Of a DNA stretch of 64,000 bases, positions 26,606 to 36,936 are shown piece by piece. The notes beneath the pieces are model-generated. The model saw only the letters and a program-made list of their open reading frames with translations, had not been told where the DNA came from and did not search any database. Where the stretch lies: NCBI RefSeq assembly GCF_027111315.2, contig NZ_CP114289.2:744001-808000 (forward strand). Direction: 5' to 3'. A program made the position numbers and the translations under genes. How positions within the stretch are numbered: position 1 is the stretch's first letter; the number at the start of each line of letters is the position of its first letter. This stretch comes from Flavobacterium limnophilum. GTDB lineage: Bacteria; Bacteroidota; Bacteroidia; Flavobacteriales; Flavobacteriaceae.

Positions 26606-29600
26606 TTATTTTTCGATAACCAGTTTATGAGTCGATACTCCTTCTTCGCTATTTACTTTTAACAGATAGACTCCTTTTGTAAGATCAGGAATATTCAATA
26701 CTAGCATTTTTTTGCCATCTGTGAGTTTGTAATCCTTTTGAACTACAATTTGTCCTAATAAATTTGAAATTTCAACTTTGACATTCTCAGAACGGCTTCC
26801 ATTAAACTGAATGGTAAATTGACCATTGGATGGATTTGGGTAAACCACAACATCAGACTCAGCATCAAGGATAGGTTTATTAATTCCCAATGAAGCCGAA
26901 ACAACTTGGATATTAGGTGTTGGCGCTGCCGGCATATCATACCCAAGGAAAAAACTTGGATGCGGCGGTTGGTTGTAACCCGAGTTTTGCCAAGCAATTG
27001 CAGTACGATATTGCGGATCGTGCATCAAGGTATAAATACGTTTATCGGTGGTGATATTAGTAGTAAAAAGAATCAAAGCGGTATTGTCAGTGCGACGAAG
27101 AATAATTTCTTCTCTCCAGTCGCCCAAAATATCAGCTGTAAGACAAGGATTCTTTTTGGTATCATTATTATACGATACCGGAGCCGCTTGATAAAGAGTA
27201 AACAATCGGCCGAGTGATTGCGTGGCAGGATTCCATTTATCCAAAATTGCACCATCTAACAATTCGCGACCTAAATCACCATCCCACCATACAGCACCAT
27301 TCACGGCTTGACTTCCATTGGTTGGTTTACTTGTTCCAATTTGCCCTTTCTGCACATTATAAAGATTTCCTGAGGAACTCCACATTTCATATCCTCTGTG
27401 ACTTGGATCGATATCGGCAGCCAATGCACGTCCTACATCGCCAGTAGTTGGAAAACCCAAGATGGTTTTTCCTGTTTTTGCATCATTTAATCTAATTCCA
27501 AAAGGACTATATTGCCCTTCGGATTCTAAACACTGCCAAATTTCTTGACCCGGACGATCTGGATCCATATCCGACATATGCAAAGCATCACCGTGACCAT
27601 AACCGTATGTCCAAAGACGTTTACCATCATCGTTTATGGCACAAGAGCCATTAATTACTTCATCTTTTCCATCTCCATCAACGTCACCAATAGTCATATT
27701 GTGATTCCCCTGACTCGAATAAGCATTATTAGCTGGATTCGCTGGGTCTTTACTGTCAAAAATCCATCGAAGCGTAAGTTGTCCGTTGCGCCAATCGTAA
27801 GCGGCACGCATCAGTTTGTCATAATATCCACGCCCCACAATCATACTGGGACGGGCTCCATCAAGATAAGCCACTGCCGAAACAAAACGATCCTGACGGT
27901 TTCCGTAAGTATCTCCCCAATCGGCGGTATTGGCCCTGGCCGGCTGATAAGCAACGGTTGCCATTGCCGCGCCCGTCAATCCGTTAAAAACAGTCAAGAA
28001 TTCAGGACCTTGTTGTACCCACCCATAAGCATTGCGATGATCCACGTTGGCATCTCCAATAACAGTCCCTAATCCATCAATAGTTCCGTCGGCAGTTTTC
28101 AAAATCATTTCAGACTTTCCATCTCCGTCAAAATCATAAACCATAAACTGGTTGTAATGCGGACCAGAATTCACGTTTTTACCAAGATTGATACGCCACA
28201 ATCGAGTACCATTTAATTTATAACAATCAAAAATTTGTTCACCAGAATAACCTCCCGAATTATGGTTTAATATAGTAGGATCCCATTTCAGGATGATTTC
28301 GTATTCCCCATCACCATCTACATCGCCCACACTAGCATCATTGGCCGTATAAGTATAAGCTGTGCCATTTGGAATAGTTCCACCAGGAGGAATTTGCAAA
28401 GGAATAGACAATTGATTGTTACTCCATACCGAAACAGCTGTAGTTGCAACACCTTCCGCTCCTTCGATAACAGTCTTTATTGTATAAGAACCGTTGGTGG
28501 ACACATTATCAACATAATTCGTAGAGTTCGTAATGGGCAACGCATTAAGTTTTATGTTATCACGATACACATTAAAAGCAATTCCCGAAGGATCATTCCC
28601 TAGCATTCGCCAGCTAACAAATACTTCAGTAGATGATTTTCTCAAAGCTACAACTCCACGATTTAGGAATTCTACTTGCTTAGGAGTAGTAACTACTGCA
28701 TCTGGCACCGCCAAAGTATTTACCCTCACATTATCTCCGTATGTAGTACTGGTACCTCCGCCGTTGATCGCATAGGCTCTAACATAATATAAGGTAGTAG
28801 GACTTAGCCCCGGGATAGTAACTGTATAAGTTCCCGCACCTGCTGCTACATCTGCAACTTTAGTATTTGCTAAAGTTGGATTAGGACTTGTACTATACAC
28901 AATTCCTCTTTCGGTAATAGCTGTTCCACCATCGGAAGTAATATTTCCTCCAGCTTCTGCAGTTGTGGTAGTGATATTAGAAACCGCATTGGTCGAGAGA
29001 ACGGCCGGTGGCGGAGCTGGTGCATAAGTACGAACTATTGGCGTAACGATACTACTCGAATTGGTTTTGGTGTAAACCACAAAAGGATATACACTTCCTG
29101 CTGCGATAGTAAGATTACCCACATTATTTTCAATACCCGGAGTCAAAACAGAAGGATCTTTCATTTCTGTCCAAGTAGTTGCTCCTGAAAGTCGCCTAAA
29201 TACTCTTGCTGAATAAGTAGGAACATCTTTATCCACATTATCAATAAAGGAACAATATAAATTATTCGAAACATCTTTGATTAAACTTATGTTTGGAGAA
29301 TCTCTACTACCTAATCGAGCGATAGTTCCCCAAGTAGATGTAGTTTTATTGTATTCAATAGCTGTAGCTCTGTTGTTACCCGCTGGGGAAGTAGTAGCAT
29401 CAAAATACACAATTAATGGATTTCCTGCATCGTTAATTACCATACTAGTATGACGAATTCCTCCTGTAACGGTAGAAGCAGTCGATTCAGACCAAGTTCC
29501 AGCTGTGAATTTATACAATTTCATAGTTCCTGTAGTAGAATTAGTAGCCCCCAAACCACAGAAAACTAACCAAGGCACATCAGCCTCGTCTAATACCAAA

Positions 29601-30256
29601 CTCACTCCAACAGCTATCGATGTTGCATTTACAACACCAGGACCAACAGTAACCCAAGAAGTACCATCAAACTTCTTGACATAAGGCTTCATTGTTCCAT
29701 TATCACCAAAGGCAATATAAGGATTGTTATCCGAATCGAAAGCTAGAGAACTTCTTGGAGTTGAACCATATTGCCCCACCCCATTGGTTACCGAACCCGT
29801 CGAAACATAAAGATTATTGGCATCATTGTTTAATGGTTCCCAAGTATCCGTTTCAGAACTATACTTCTTTACAGCTAGCTTGTTGCCATTTCCAGCATCG
29901 ACATAAGTGACATAAAATTGATTGGTTTTATCCAATAAAATTCGAGAATACGTAAGATTGGCTCCTATATCGTTCCCGAATTGCTCCCAAACTCCTGTGG
30001 TGGCATTTCTCTTTTTCACCTTGACAACTGGACCGGTTCCTTCCCTGAAAACCACATAAGGCTCCTCATTCAGAACGGCAATAGAAGTAAAAGAAGAAGC
30101 AACGGCAGAAACGTCGTTCTCTTGACCTAATATATTCCATTGTTGGGCAAAGGAAGATTGTACTGTCAACAATGTGAAAACTGCAAAAGCAGTAATCCTG
30201 AAAGAAGTCTTTCTTAAAAGAATTTGCAAAGACTCATAAAGTGGTTGTTTTTTCAT
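26606..30256 (-). CDS. PL11 rhamnogalacturonan lyase with N-terminal propeller, Fn3 and T9SS domain
   Basis: 1216 residues, about double a plain PL11. Signal peptide to about residue 38 (...VQSSFAQ). Residues about 40-415 are repeated blades with W and PYVVF/YIAFGD strands, like a beta-propeller. About 418-515 is a fibronectin-III-like domain (TLYYVRAYAINGGGTS). About 520-1125 is the PL11 eight-bladed catalytic propeller with its Ca-binding DVDGDGEYEIILKWDPT and DFDGDGKSEMILKTADGT motifs. About 1138-1216 is a type A T9SS sorting domain (VYPNPSNGQFTI ... GVYLLKVNSEEGVSTHKLVIEK). Secreted or surface-bound endo- or exolyase cutting the RG-I backbone by beta-elimination; products feed SusCD and GH105. 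Probably cotranscribed with the upstream solenoid protein from promoter C. Confidence 0.93.
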   Translation of the reverse strand: MKKQPLYESLQILLRKTSFRITAFAVFTLLTVQSSFAQQWNILGQENDVSAVASSFTSIAVLNEEPYVVFREGTGPVVKVKKRNATTGVWEQFGNDIGANLTYSRILLDKTNQFYVTYVDAGNGNKLAVKKYSSETDTWEPLNNDANNLYVSTGSVTNGVGQYGSTPRSSLAFDSDNNPYIAFGDNGTMKPYVKKFDGTSWVTVGPGVVNATSIAVGVSLVLDEADVPWLVFCGLGATNSTTGTMKLYKFTAGTWSESTASTVTGGIRHTSMVINDAGNPLIVYFDATTSPAGNNRATAIEYNKTTSTWGTIARLGSRDSPNISLIKDVSNNLYCSFIDNVDKDVPTYSARVFRRLSGATTWTEMKDPSVLTPGIENNVGNLTIAAGSVYPFVVYTKTNSSSIVTPIVRTYAPAPPPAVLSTNAVSNITTTTAEAGGNITSDGGTAITERGIVYSTSPNPTLANTKVADVAAGAGTYTVTIPGLSPTTLYYVRAYAINGGGTSTTYGDNVRVNTLAVPDAVVTTPKQVEFLNRGVVALRKSSTEVFVSWRMLGNDPSGIAFNVYRDNIKLNALPITNSTNYVDNVSTNGSYTIKTVIEGAEGVATTAVSVWSNNQLSIPLQIPPGGTIPNGTAYTYTANDASVGDVDGDGEYEIILKWDPTILNHNSGGYSGEQIFDCYKLNGTRLWRINLGKNVNSGPHYNQFMVYDFDGDGKSEMILKTADGTIDGLGTVIGDANVDHRNAYGWVQQGPEFLTVFNGLTGAAMATVAYQPARANTADWGDTYGNRQDRFVSAVAYLDGARPSMIVGRGYYDKLMRAAYDWRNGQLTLRWIFDSKDPANPANNAYSSQGNHNMTIGDVDGDGKDEVINGSCAINDDGKRLWTYGYGHGDALHMSDMDPDRPGQEIWQCLESEGQYSPFGIRLNDAKTGKTILGFPTTGDVGRALAADIDPSHRGYEMWSSSGNLYNVQKGQIGTSKPTNGSQAVNGAVWWDGDLGRELLDGAILDKWNPATQSLGRLFTLYQAAPVSYNNDTKKNPCLTADILGDWREEIILRRTDNTALILFTTNITTDKRIYTLMHDPQYRTAIAWQNSGYNQPPHPSFFLGYDMPAAPTPNIQVVSASLGINKPILDAESDVVVYPNPSNGQFTIQFNGSRSENVKVEISNLLGQIVVQKDYKLTDGKKMLVLNIPDLTKGVYLLKVNSEEGVSTHKLVIEK

Positions 30257-30348
30257 ATAATAATTAATAGTTTAAAACTTTGATTGTTAGTAAATTGATT
30301 GCTTGGTATTTACCCGATTTAATTAATTCCTTGACATAATTATAAAGT

Positions 30349-30497
30349 AAACCCAGATAGTCTTTCATTATCCTGAGGAAAATTAAGTTTATCTGGGTTT
30401 TTTATTAACTCTATCTTTTTCTAAAAAAAGACTAGAATTTATTAACTTCACTAAGATTAAAACGGATTTATATTTAAAAACAAATCCGATTTTTTAA
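30349..30497. terminator. Two hairpins between the solenoid gene and the PL11 gene
   Basis: Stem 1: AAACCCAGATA (30349-30359) with TATCTGGGTTT (30390-30400) and a long loop. Stem 2: CGGATTT (30463-30469) with AAATCCG (30482-30488). They lie between two minus-strand genes, so they may limit read-through into PL11 rather than end transcription. Confidence 0.45.
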
Positions 30498-30525
30498 TCG
30501 TCTTGAACTATTTTAGTTTTAAAAA

Positions 30526-32079
30526 TTATTGTTTAATAATCTTTTTAGAATAATTCCCTTCAGCAGTATATATCGTAAGATAATAATTTCCGTTGGCAAG
30601 ATTCTGAAGCGAAACAGTGTTTTTATCTTCTGTACGCACTAATTGTCCCAAACTATTGTACACGGCAATTTTTTGAATAACTGCAGCATTTGACAAACTT
30701 ACAGTTACAAAATCAGTAGTTGGGTTTGGATAGACAGCGATTTTGGCAGATTCTTTAAATTCACTAACACCTAACGCAGCAGAAATAACAATAGTAATTG
30801 CTTTAGTAGTAAATCCATAATCTGTTGTTGCCTTAACATAATATGTAGTTAATGCCTTAACAGCAGTTGGTGTACCGCTAATTGTTCCAGTTGCAGAATC
30901 AAGAACCAAACCAGCTGGAAGTGCAGGACTTACTGTATAAGTTGCTGCAGTACCTGTTCCTAAAGTTAAAGCTGATTTAGGATTGTCTGCAATAGCAGTT
31001 CCTACAGTATAGACTCCTGCAGTAGTGGTATAATCAAGTGCTGAAGGTGCGGTTCCTGGCAAAACTGCCATAACAGTTGTTAAACCTGTCACCGAATCAT
31101 ATGTATTTGAAAGTGTTTTTCCTGCCGTTGTTGCTGCTGCTGATAATTTAATAACATTATTGGTTATATTAGTAGCCATTGCTAATGTTTGATCACCTGC
31201 CAACACTAAAGTACCAGAATCAATATTAATCACACTATTAATAGTTGTTAAGGGGCCTCCAACAGTTATTGATCCGCTATTTAAATTTATAGTACCCGCG
31301 GCAGCTGCCGTGTTAATTGTAGACGCTGTTGTTCCTAGGAAATTAACTATTCCTCCATTAACATTTAAAGTTCCTTTAACAACTAAATCTCCAACAGGAA
31401 ATTCAACTTTACCTCCATAAACATTACAAGTACCATAAGCTCCTACTGCAAATCCAGCAACTTTATATATTTTTATATTACCTGAGTTAAGATTTACAAC
31501 TCCTGGACCTGCAGTAAAATAATTACCAATCGCAATACTTCCTGTGCTTTCTCCTGTAATTGTCCCTCCATTAACATCTATAGTGCAAGGAGCATTTCTT
31601 CCCACAAGAATATTTGACTTTGTCTTTAAAGTTCCACCAGTTTCAATATTACAGTAAGGAAGTTCCCCTGTAGAGTTTCCAAAATAGATATTTCCTTTTC
31701 CCCAAAAAGTACCTCCCGTAATGTGTAATTTTCCTCCAATATATACGCTCAACGAAGTACTTGATGAAGTGATATCACTGGCTGTTGTAAGCTCGGTTCC
31801 TGTTGCCGTTTGTAATTGTACTACAAATATTCCTGGTGTTGCGGCGGCTGAGTTGTCGAGTAAAACCGGAGTAGTTGCTGAAGCGTCAAGTTTAAGGTTG
31901 TCTGTTCCTGGAGTCGCAGTGGCGTATGCTGGAGCCGTAGTCCAGTTAGTCGCAGTCATAAATAAATTATCGGTAGTTCCGGTCCATAAATTTTGAGCAT
32001 GCGAAACATTAAAAGACCCCAAAAGGAAAACTAGAAAGCTAAAAGATAAAATGTTTTTTTTAAGTAAAGTTTTTTTCAT
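30526..32079 (-). CDS. Secreted beta-solenoid protein with Ig-like and T9SS sorting domains
   Basis: 517 residues, no catalytic domain recognised. Signal peptide 1-29 (...NVSHAQ). Residues about 30-340 consist of short repeats of the form V/L-N-x-GG-T/I-I (INGG, NLNSGN, NVYGGK, NVNGGI, NLNSGS), typical of a right-handed solenoid. About 345-430 is a putative Ig (He_PIG) domain with LPAGLVLDSATGTISGTP. About 440-517 is a T9SS type A sorting domain (VYPNPTTDFVTVSLS, GNYYLTIYTAEGNYSKKIIKQ). The N-terminal module is related to the one in front of the PL4 enzyme at the right edge. Likely exported to the surface. Perhaps it binds pectin; function unknown. First gene after promoter C. Confidence 0.8.
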   Translation of the reverse strand: MKKTLLKKNILSFSFLVFLLGSFNVSHAQNLWTGTTDNLFMTATNWTTAPAYATATPGTDNLKLDASATTPVLLDNSAAATPGIFVVQLQTATGTELTTASDITSSSTSLSVYIGGKLHITGGTFWGKGNIYFGNSTGELPYCNIETGGTLKTKSNILVGRNAPCTIDVNGGTITGESTGSIAIGNYFTAGPGVVNLNSGNIKIYKVAGFAVGAYGTCNVYGGKVEFPVGDLVVKGTLNVNGGIVNFLGTTASTINTAAAAGTINLNSGSITVGGPLTTINSVINIDSGTLVLAGDQTLAMATNITNNVIKLSAAATTAGKTLSNTYDSVTGLTTVMAVLPGTAPSALDYTTTAGVYTVGTAIADNPKSALTLGTGTAATYTVSPALPAGLVLDSATGTISGTPTAVKALTTYYVKATTDYGFTTKAITIVISAALGVSEFKESAKIAVYPNPTTDFVTVSLSNAAVIQKIAVYNSLGQLVRTEDKNTVSLQNLANGNYYLTIYTAEGNYSKKIIKQ

Positions 32080-32240
32080 AATTTATTATTTATTGGTTAA
32101 GGATTAAATAGGTAGTTAAAGTTCTTTTTTATGATATTTTAGTTATTTTATTAATGCATTAGATTGGAAATTATAAAAAACAAATAAATTGTTGCTTAAA
32201 AAAACATATTAAATATTTTTTTAGTTAAAAATTCATTTTT

Positions 32241-32286
32241 CAAAACTATTTGTTTATTTCTTTAATACTGTCCTGTACTCTCCTGT
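32241..32286 (-). promoter_or_regulatory. Promoter C: tandem operator + -7 element, drives solenoid-PL11 genes
   Basis: Minus strand: ACAGGAGAGT, ACAGGACAGT (32286 down to 32267), 18-nt spacer, then TAGTTTTG (32248-32241), an exact TAnnTTTG match. Inferred leader about 155 nt to the ATG at 32079. Confidence 0.75.
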
Positions 32287-32398
32287 ACCTTTTGTGCTTT
32301 AACGTTAAAGCATAAAAAATAAATAAAATTGAAACCATTATTATGATTGCCTTCGGTTATCGAATCTTGTTTAGGTATATCATTTCTAAATTTTTCAT

Positions 32399-32444
32399 AC
32401 AGGGTAGCACAGGATACTAATGATGTTCAACTCTTTTATATTTA
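32399..32444 (+). promoter_or_regulatory. Promoter D: tandem operator + -7 element, drives esterase-rhaM-GH2 block
   Basis: ACAGGGTAGC (32399-32408) and ACAGGATACT (32409-32418), an 18-nt spacer, then TATATTTA (32437-32444), one base off TAnnTTTG. Inferred leader about 24 nt to the ATG at 32475. Confidence 0.75.
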
Positions 32445-32474
32445 AACTTTTTAATACTGAAAAATTAACTACCA

Positions 32475-34016
32475 ATGGTTTACATAAAAAAACTGCTTAT
32501 AATTCTAATTGTTTTAGGTGCTAATCTTTCTGTGACAGCCCAAGTCAAGTTGCCTGCTTTGGTGGGTGACAACATGGTTTTGCAACAAAATGCAAAAGTC
32601 AATTTATGGGGATGGGCCTCGCCAAACGAAAAAATAACTATCCAATTGGGGTGGCAAACTGCTCCGGTGGAAATCATGACCAATCCCGATGGAACTTGGA
32701 AAGTAGCTGTAGATACTCCGCAGGGCAGCGAAAAAGTTTACGACATTACGATTGAAGCAAGCAATAAAATCATTCTCCACAATATACTTATTGGCGAAGT
32801 CTGGATTTGTTCCGGTCAGTCCAACATGTATTTTCCGGTGGGAAAAGAAGACGGAACCTGGAAAACGGGAGTCAAAAATTATGAAGAAGAGATTAAAAAC
32901 GCCACTTATCCCAATATTAGATTGTTTACGGTTTTGACCAAAGCCTCCCAAAAACCATTGGAGGATGTCACGGGAAGCTGGACGGCGTGTTCGCCAAGCA
33001 CCATTAAAACATTTTCGGCCGTGGCCTATTTTTTCGGGAGGAATTTGTACCAAAAGTTAAACATTCCTATTGGTTTGATTTCATCCTCTTGGGGCGGAAC
33101 AAAAGCCGAAGCTTGGACTTCGCAGACTGTTTTGGAAGAAAATCCAGATTTCTTGTCCATTCTGGAAACCGATGCCAAGAATGAAAAATTATTCCAAGAA
33201 AAACTGGAAAACTACTATTCGAATTTGAAAAAAGAACGAATAGCCAACAACAACGATTTATCTAAAAGTGAATTAAAAAAGCCCAAAAAAGAGGAAAACA
33301 AAACCTCGTATGTACTTTATAACGCGATGTTGCATCCTTTGATTAATTATACCATGAAAGGCGTTATTTGGTATCAAGGAGAAAGCAACGCCGAGCAAGC
33401 CTATTTGTACCGCAGTCTGTTTCCGGCCATGGTCAAAAATTGGAGAAGCGACTGGAATCAAGGAGATTTTCCGTTTTACTATGTGCAAATTGCACCGCAT
33501 AAAGGACAAAATCCAGACATAAGAGAAGCCCAATTGTTTTCCTTGAAAAATATACCAAATAGCGGAATGGTCGTGACAACCGATGTTGGAAATGCGACAA
33601 ACATTCATCCAATAGACAAGCAAACCGTGGGACATCGTTTGGCTTTAATAACCCGTGCCAAAACCTATAATGAAGCTAATTTGGTCTATTCTGGACCTAT
33701 TTACAATCAGATGAAAATCAAGAAAGAACGCGTTCAATTGTTTTTTGATTATGCCAATTCCGGACTTGTGAAAAATGGGGAGGTTTTGAAAGAATTCGAA
33801 ATTGCGGGCGAAGACAAAGTTTTTTATCCCGCAGATGCCAAAATTGATGGCAAGATAGTTGTGGTTTCGTCTTCGAAAGTAAAAAATCCCGTAGCCGTTC
33901 GGTTTGCTTGGAAAGCGGTACCGGAGCCCAATTTATTCAATAAAGAAAATTTGCCGGCTTCCCCTTTCAGGACTGATGATTGGATAAGTGAAACAGATAA
34001 GAAACAAATAAATTAA
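32475..34016 (+). CDS. SGNH-type acetylesterase (sialate O-acetylesterase family)
   Basis: 513 residues with signal peptide (MVYIKKLLIILIVLGANLSVTAQ). Early sandwich domain LVGDNMVLQQNAKVNLWGWA and the family block CSGQSNM (112-118) with nucleophile Ser116; later GVIWYQGESNAEQAYLYRSLFPAMV and a C-terminal VTTDVGNATNIHPIDKQTVGHRLA containing the catalytic Asp/His pair. Members deacetylate sugars; in this cluster acetylated galacturonic acid of RG-I is the natural target (inference), since backbone acetyl groups block lyases. Periplasmic by signal peptide. Heads the plus-strand block run from promoter D. Confidence 0.88.
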   Translation: MVYIKKLLIILIVLGANLSVTAQVKLPALVGDNMVLQQNAKVNLWGWASPNEKITIQLGWQTAPVEIMTNPDGTWKVAVDTPQGSEKVYDITIEASNKIILHNILIGEVWICSGQSNMYFPVGKEDGTWKTGVKNYEEEIKNATYPNIRLFTVLTKASQKPLEDVTGSWTACSPSTIKTFSAVAYFFGRNLYQKLNIPIGLISSSWGGTKAEAWTSQTVLEENPDFLSILETDAKNEKLFQEKLENYYSNLKKERIANNNDLSKSELKKPKKEENKTSYVLYNAMLHPLINYTMKGVIWYQGESNAEQAYLYRSLFPAMVKNWRSDWNQGDFPFYYVQIAPHKGQNPDIREAQLFSLKNIPNSGMVVTTDVGNATNIHPIDKQTVGHRLALITRAKTYNEANLVYSGPIYNQMKIKKERVQLFFDYANSGLVKNGEVLKEFEIAGEDKVFYPADAKIDGKIVVVSSSKVKNPVAVRFAWKAVPEPNLFNKENLPASPFRTDDWISETDKKQIN

Positions 34017-34097
34017 CCGAATTGGAATACACCAATGACAAAATTATTTGCAATAAAAATAAACCAGTAATAAATTAAACTTAAAATATTAAAAAAC

Positions 34098-34424
34098 ATG
34101 AAAAATAGCCGCCTTAGAAATGCTTTTAAAATGAAATTGAAACCAGGTTTTGAAATCGAATACAAAAAAAGACACGAAGCCATTTGGCCTGAATTGTCAA
34201 GCCTATTATCGGAAACAGGAATCCAAGATTACAGTATCTTTTTGGATGAAGAAACCCTGATTCTTTTTGCGGTTCAAAAAATAAGTCCGAATTTTGATTT
34301 TGATTATTTGCCAAGCCACCCAATTGTAAAAAAATGGTGGGCTTACATGGCCGATATTATGGAAACCAATCCCGACAACTCTCCAGTGGCAACGTCGCTG
34401 ATTGAAGTTTTTCACGCAGATTAA
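34098..34424 (+). CDS. rhaM: L-rhamnose mutarotase RhaM
   Basis: 108 residues, typical RhaM length, cytoplasmic. Conserved features seen: [24 protein letters not shown] near the N-terminus, with the catalytic-site His, [16 protein letters not shown] in the middle, and [15 protein letters not shown] near the end. It interconverts alpha- and beta-L-rhamnose so RhaI gets its preferred anomer. Located inside the degradation operon, 81 bp after the esterase gene, rather than with rhaDIB, so its supply follows polysaccharide induction. Confidence 0.95.
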   Translation: MKNSRLRNAFKMKLKPGFEIEYKKRHEAIWPELSSLLSETGIQDYSIFLDEETLILFAVQKISPNFDFDYLPSHPIVKKWWAYMADIMETNPDNSPVATSLIEVFHAD

Positions 34425-34461
34425 ATTTTTTTTGGTACCTTTAAAAGTTAATCAATATCTT

Positions 34462-36897
34462 ATGATGAGTTTTAATAAAACCGCAATTTTTACCGCATTT
34501 CTAGTTTTTGCATTTACCAATATTAATGCACAGGAAAGAACCACCATTGAACTGAACAATGGATGGAAATTTGCCAAAGGCAATAGCGAAAAGGCTTTTG
34601 AAAATAGTTTTAATGACTCTAAATGGCAAACCGTTAGCGTTCCGCACGATTGGGCCATTTACGGGCCTTTCGACAAAGAAATCGACAAGCAAACCACTGC
34701 CATTGTTCAAAACGGCGAAAAAGTGGCCACCGAAAAAACGGGACGAACCGGTGCTTTGCCTTACATCGGCGAAGCTTGGTACAGGAACCAATTTTCGATT
34801 CCCAATTTCGACAAAAGCAAGAAAGTAATCCTCCTTTTCGAAGGGGCGATGAGTGAGCCTAAAGTATTTTTGAATGGCAAGAAAGTAGGCGAATGGAACT
34901 ACGGATACAACTTTTTTTATTTCGACATCACCGATTATGTTGCTGCCAATGGGAAAAATAATTTGGCAGTGCATTTATCCAATTTAGGAGAATCCTCTCG
35001 TTGGTATCCCGGAGCCGGCTTGTACCGAAAAGTAAAACTGATTGTCAAAAACAAGGAAAGCATCGACCAATGGGGAACTTTTGTAACCACTCCGATCGTT
35101 ACTGATGATGTGGCGAAAGTGAATGTCAAAACCAAAGTCACGGGCGAAAATCTGCGCATCGTCACCAAAATCAAGGATGCTTCAGGAAATGAAGTAGCCG
35201 TAAATAAATCCGACGCTATTTTTGGCAACGAATTTGAACAAAACATTGCCGTAAAAAACCCAAAATTATGGAGTCCGGAAACGCCTTATCTTTATACTGC
35301 CGTTTCCCAAATTTATGTTGGCGATGTTTTAAAAGATGAAACAACAACACGATTTGGCATTCGAACCATCAAATTCGAACCCAACAAAGGCTTTAGTTTG
35401 AATGGAAAAGTTCGCAAGTTCAAAGGCGTTTGCTTGCACCACGATTTAGGACCAATTGGAACCGCCATCAACAAAGCCGCTTTGCGCAGACAATTGACCA
35501 TTTTAAAAGATATGGGTTGCGACGCCATCCGCAGTTCCCACAATATGCCGTCATTGGAGCAACTCGAATTGTGTGACGAAATGGGATTCATGTTCCTGGC
35601 CGAAAGTTTTGACGAATGGGCAAAACCAAAAGTAAAAAATGGTTACAATCGTTTTTTTGCAACCGATGCCGAAAAAGACGTGGTCAATTTGGTTCACGCC
35701 ACTCGCAACCATCCGTCAATAGTGATGTGGAGTTCTGGTAATGAAGTCCCGGATCAACATGGTTCCGAAGGGGTCAAACGTGCCAAATGGCTGCAAGAAA
35801 TCTTCCACCGTGAAGATCCAACTCGTCCCGTAACGGTTGGAATGGATCAGGTAAAAGCCACAATGGAATCGGGGTTTGGTGCCATAATGGATATTCCCGG
35901 ACTGAATTACCGTTTGCCTTTGTACGAAGAAGCATTCAAAAAATTTCCACAAGGATTTATTTTAGGTTCCGAAACAGCTTCAACAGTGAGTTCTCGTGGA
36001 GTTTATAAATTCCCGGTTGTCAAAGGACCAGACAAACAATATCCCGATTTTCAATCCTCTTCTTATGATTTGGAATATTGCAGTTGGTCGAATGTGCCCG
36101 ATGATGATTTTGTTTTGCAAGACGACAAACCTTGGGTAATAGGCGAATTTGTTTGGACAGGTTTTGATTATTTGGGCGAACCAACACCTTATGACGAAAT
36201 GTGGCCGTCTAGAAGTTCGTATTTTGGAATTAATGATTTAGCGGGGTTGCCAAAAGACAGATTTTATTTGTACAAAAGCCGTTGGAATACTACTGCCAAG
36301 ACCTTGCATATTTTACCGCATTGGAATTGGGAAGGTCGTGAAGGTCAAACAACGCCTATTTTTGTGTACACCAATTATGACAGTGCCGAACTTTTTGTCA
36401 ACGGAAAAAGTATGGGCATCCAAAAGAAAAATAATGCAACGCCACAAAACAGATACCGTTTGATGTGGATGGATGTCAAATACGAACCCGGAACAATCAA
36501 AGTGGTCGCTTTGGATAAAGATGGAAAAGCAGTTGCCGAAGAAAGCATTCGCACCGCCGAAAAGCCTTATGAAATAAAACTCGAAGCCGATAGAACCACG
36601 CTCGAAGCCAATGGCGAAGATTTGTCTTATGTAACCGTTTCTGTTGTGGACAAAAACGGAAATGCTTGTCCAACCGCCACCCAACAATTGAATTTCAGCG
36701 TAAGCGGAAAAGGAACTTACAGAGCAGCTTGCAACGGTGACGCCTCTTCATTGGAACAATTTCATTTACCAACTATGAAATTATTCAGTGGCAAATTGGT
36801 GGTCTTGGTACAATCAACCGAAGAAGCAGGAAAAATGGAATTAACCGTAACGGGCAAAGGATTGAAAAGTGGAAAAATAGGGTTGAAATCTAAATAA
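34462..36897 (+). CDS. GH2 glycosidase (beta-galactosidase-like)
   Basis: 811 residues from the ATG at 34462 (a second ATG is at 34465); the frame also opens at a TTG inside rhaM (34402), but only the ATG gives a signal peptide (FNKTAIFTAFLVFAFTNINAQ). Order: sugar-binding sandwich with NNGWKFAKG and VPHDWAIYGPF, Ig-like domain, TIM barrel with acid/base Glu in SSGNEVPDQ (near 428) and probable nucleophile in LGSETAST (near 504), a DUF4982-like domain (TPIFVYTNYDSAELFVNGKS) and a C-terminal Ig-like domain. Periplasmic exo-glycosidase, probably removing beta-galactose or beta-glucuronate. 37 bp after rhaM. Confidence 0.9.
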   Translation: MMSFNKTAIFTAFLVFAFTNINAQERTTIELNNGWKFAKGNSEKAFENSFNDSKWQTVSVPHDWAIYGPFDKEIDKQTTAIVQNGEKVATEKTGRTGALPYIGEAWYRNQFSIPNFDKSKKVILLFEGAMSEPKVFLNGKKVGEWNYGYNFFYFDITDYVAANGKNNLAVHLSNLGESSRWYPGAGLYRKVKLIVKNKESIDQWGTFVTTPIVTDDVAKVNVKTKVTGENLRIVTKIKDASGNEVAVNKSDAIFGNEFEQNIAVKNPKLWSPETPYLYTAVSQIYVGDVLKDETTTRFGIRTIKFEPNKGFSLNGKVRKFKGVCLHHDLGPIGTAINKAALRRQLTILKDMGCDAIRSSHNMPSLEQLELCDEMGFMFLAESFDEWAKPKVKNGYNRFFATDAEKDVVNLVHATRNHPSIVMWSSGNEVPDQHGSEGVKRAKWLQEIFHREDPTRPVTVGMDQVKATMESGFGAIMDIPGLNYRLPLYEEAFKKFPQGFILGSETASTVSSRGVYKFPVVKGPDKQYPDFQSSSYDLEYCSWSNVPDDDFVLQDDKPWVIGEFVWTGFDYLGEPTPYDEMWPSRSSYFGINDLAGLPKDRFYLYKSRWNTTAKTLHILPHWNWEGREGQTTPIFVYTNYDSAELFVNGKSMGIQKKNNATPQNRYRLMWMDVKYEPGTIKVVALDKDGKAVAEESIRTAEKPYEIKLEADRTTLEANGEDLSYVTVSVVDKNGNACPTATQQLNFSVSGKGTYRAACNGDASSLEQFHLPTMKLFSGKLVVLVQSTEEAGKMELTVTGKGLKSGKIGLKSK

Positions 36898-36936
36898 TTG
36901 GGCTTGTAATAATAGTTTTGAATTGCCACCCACTTG

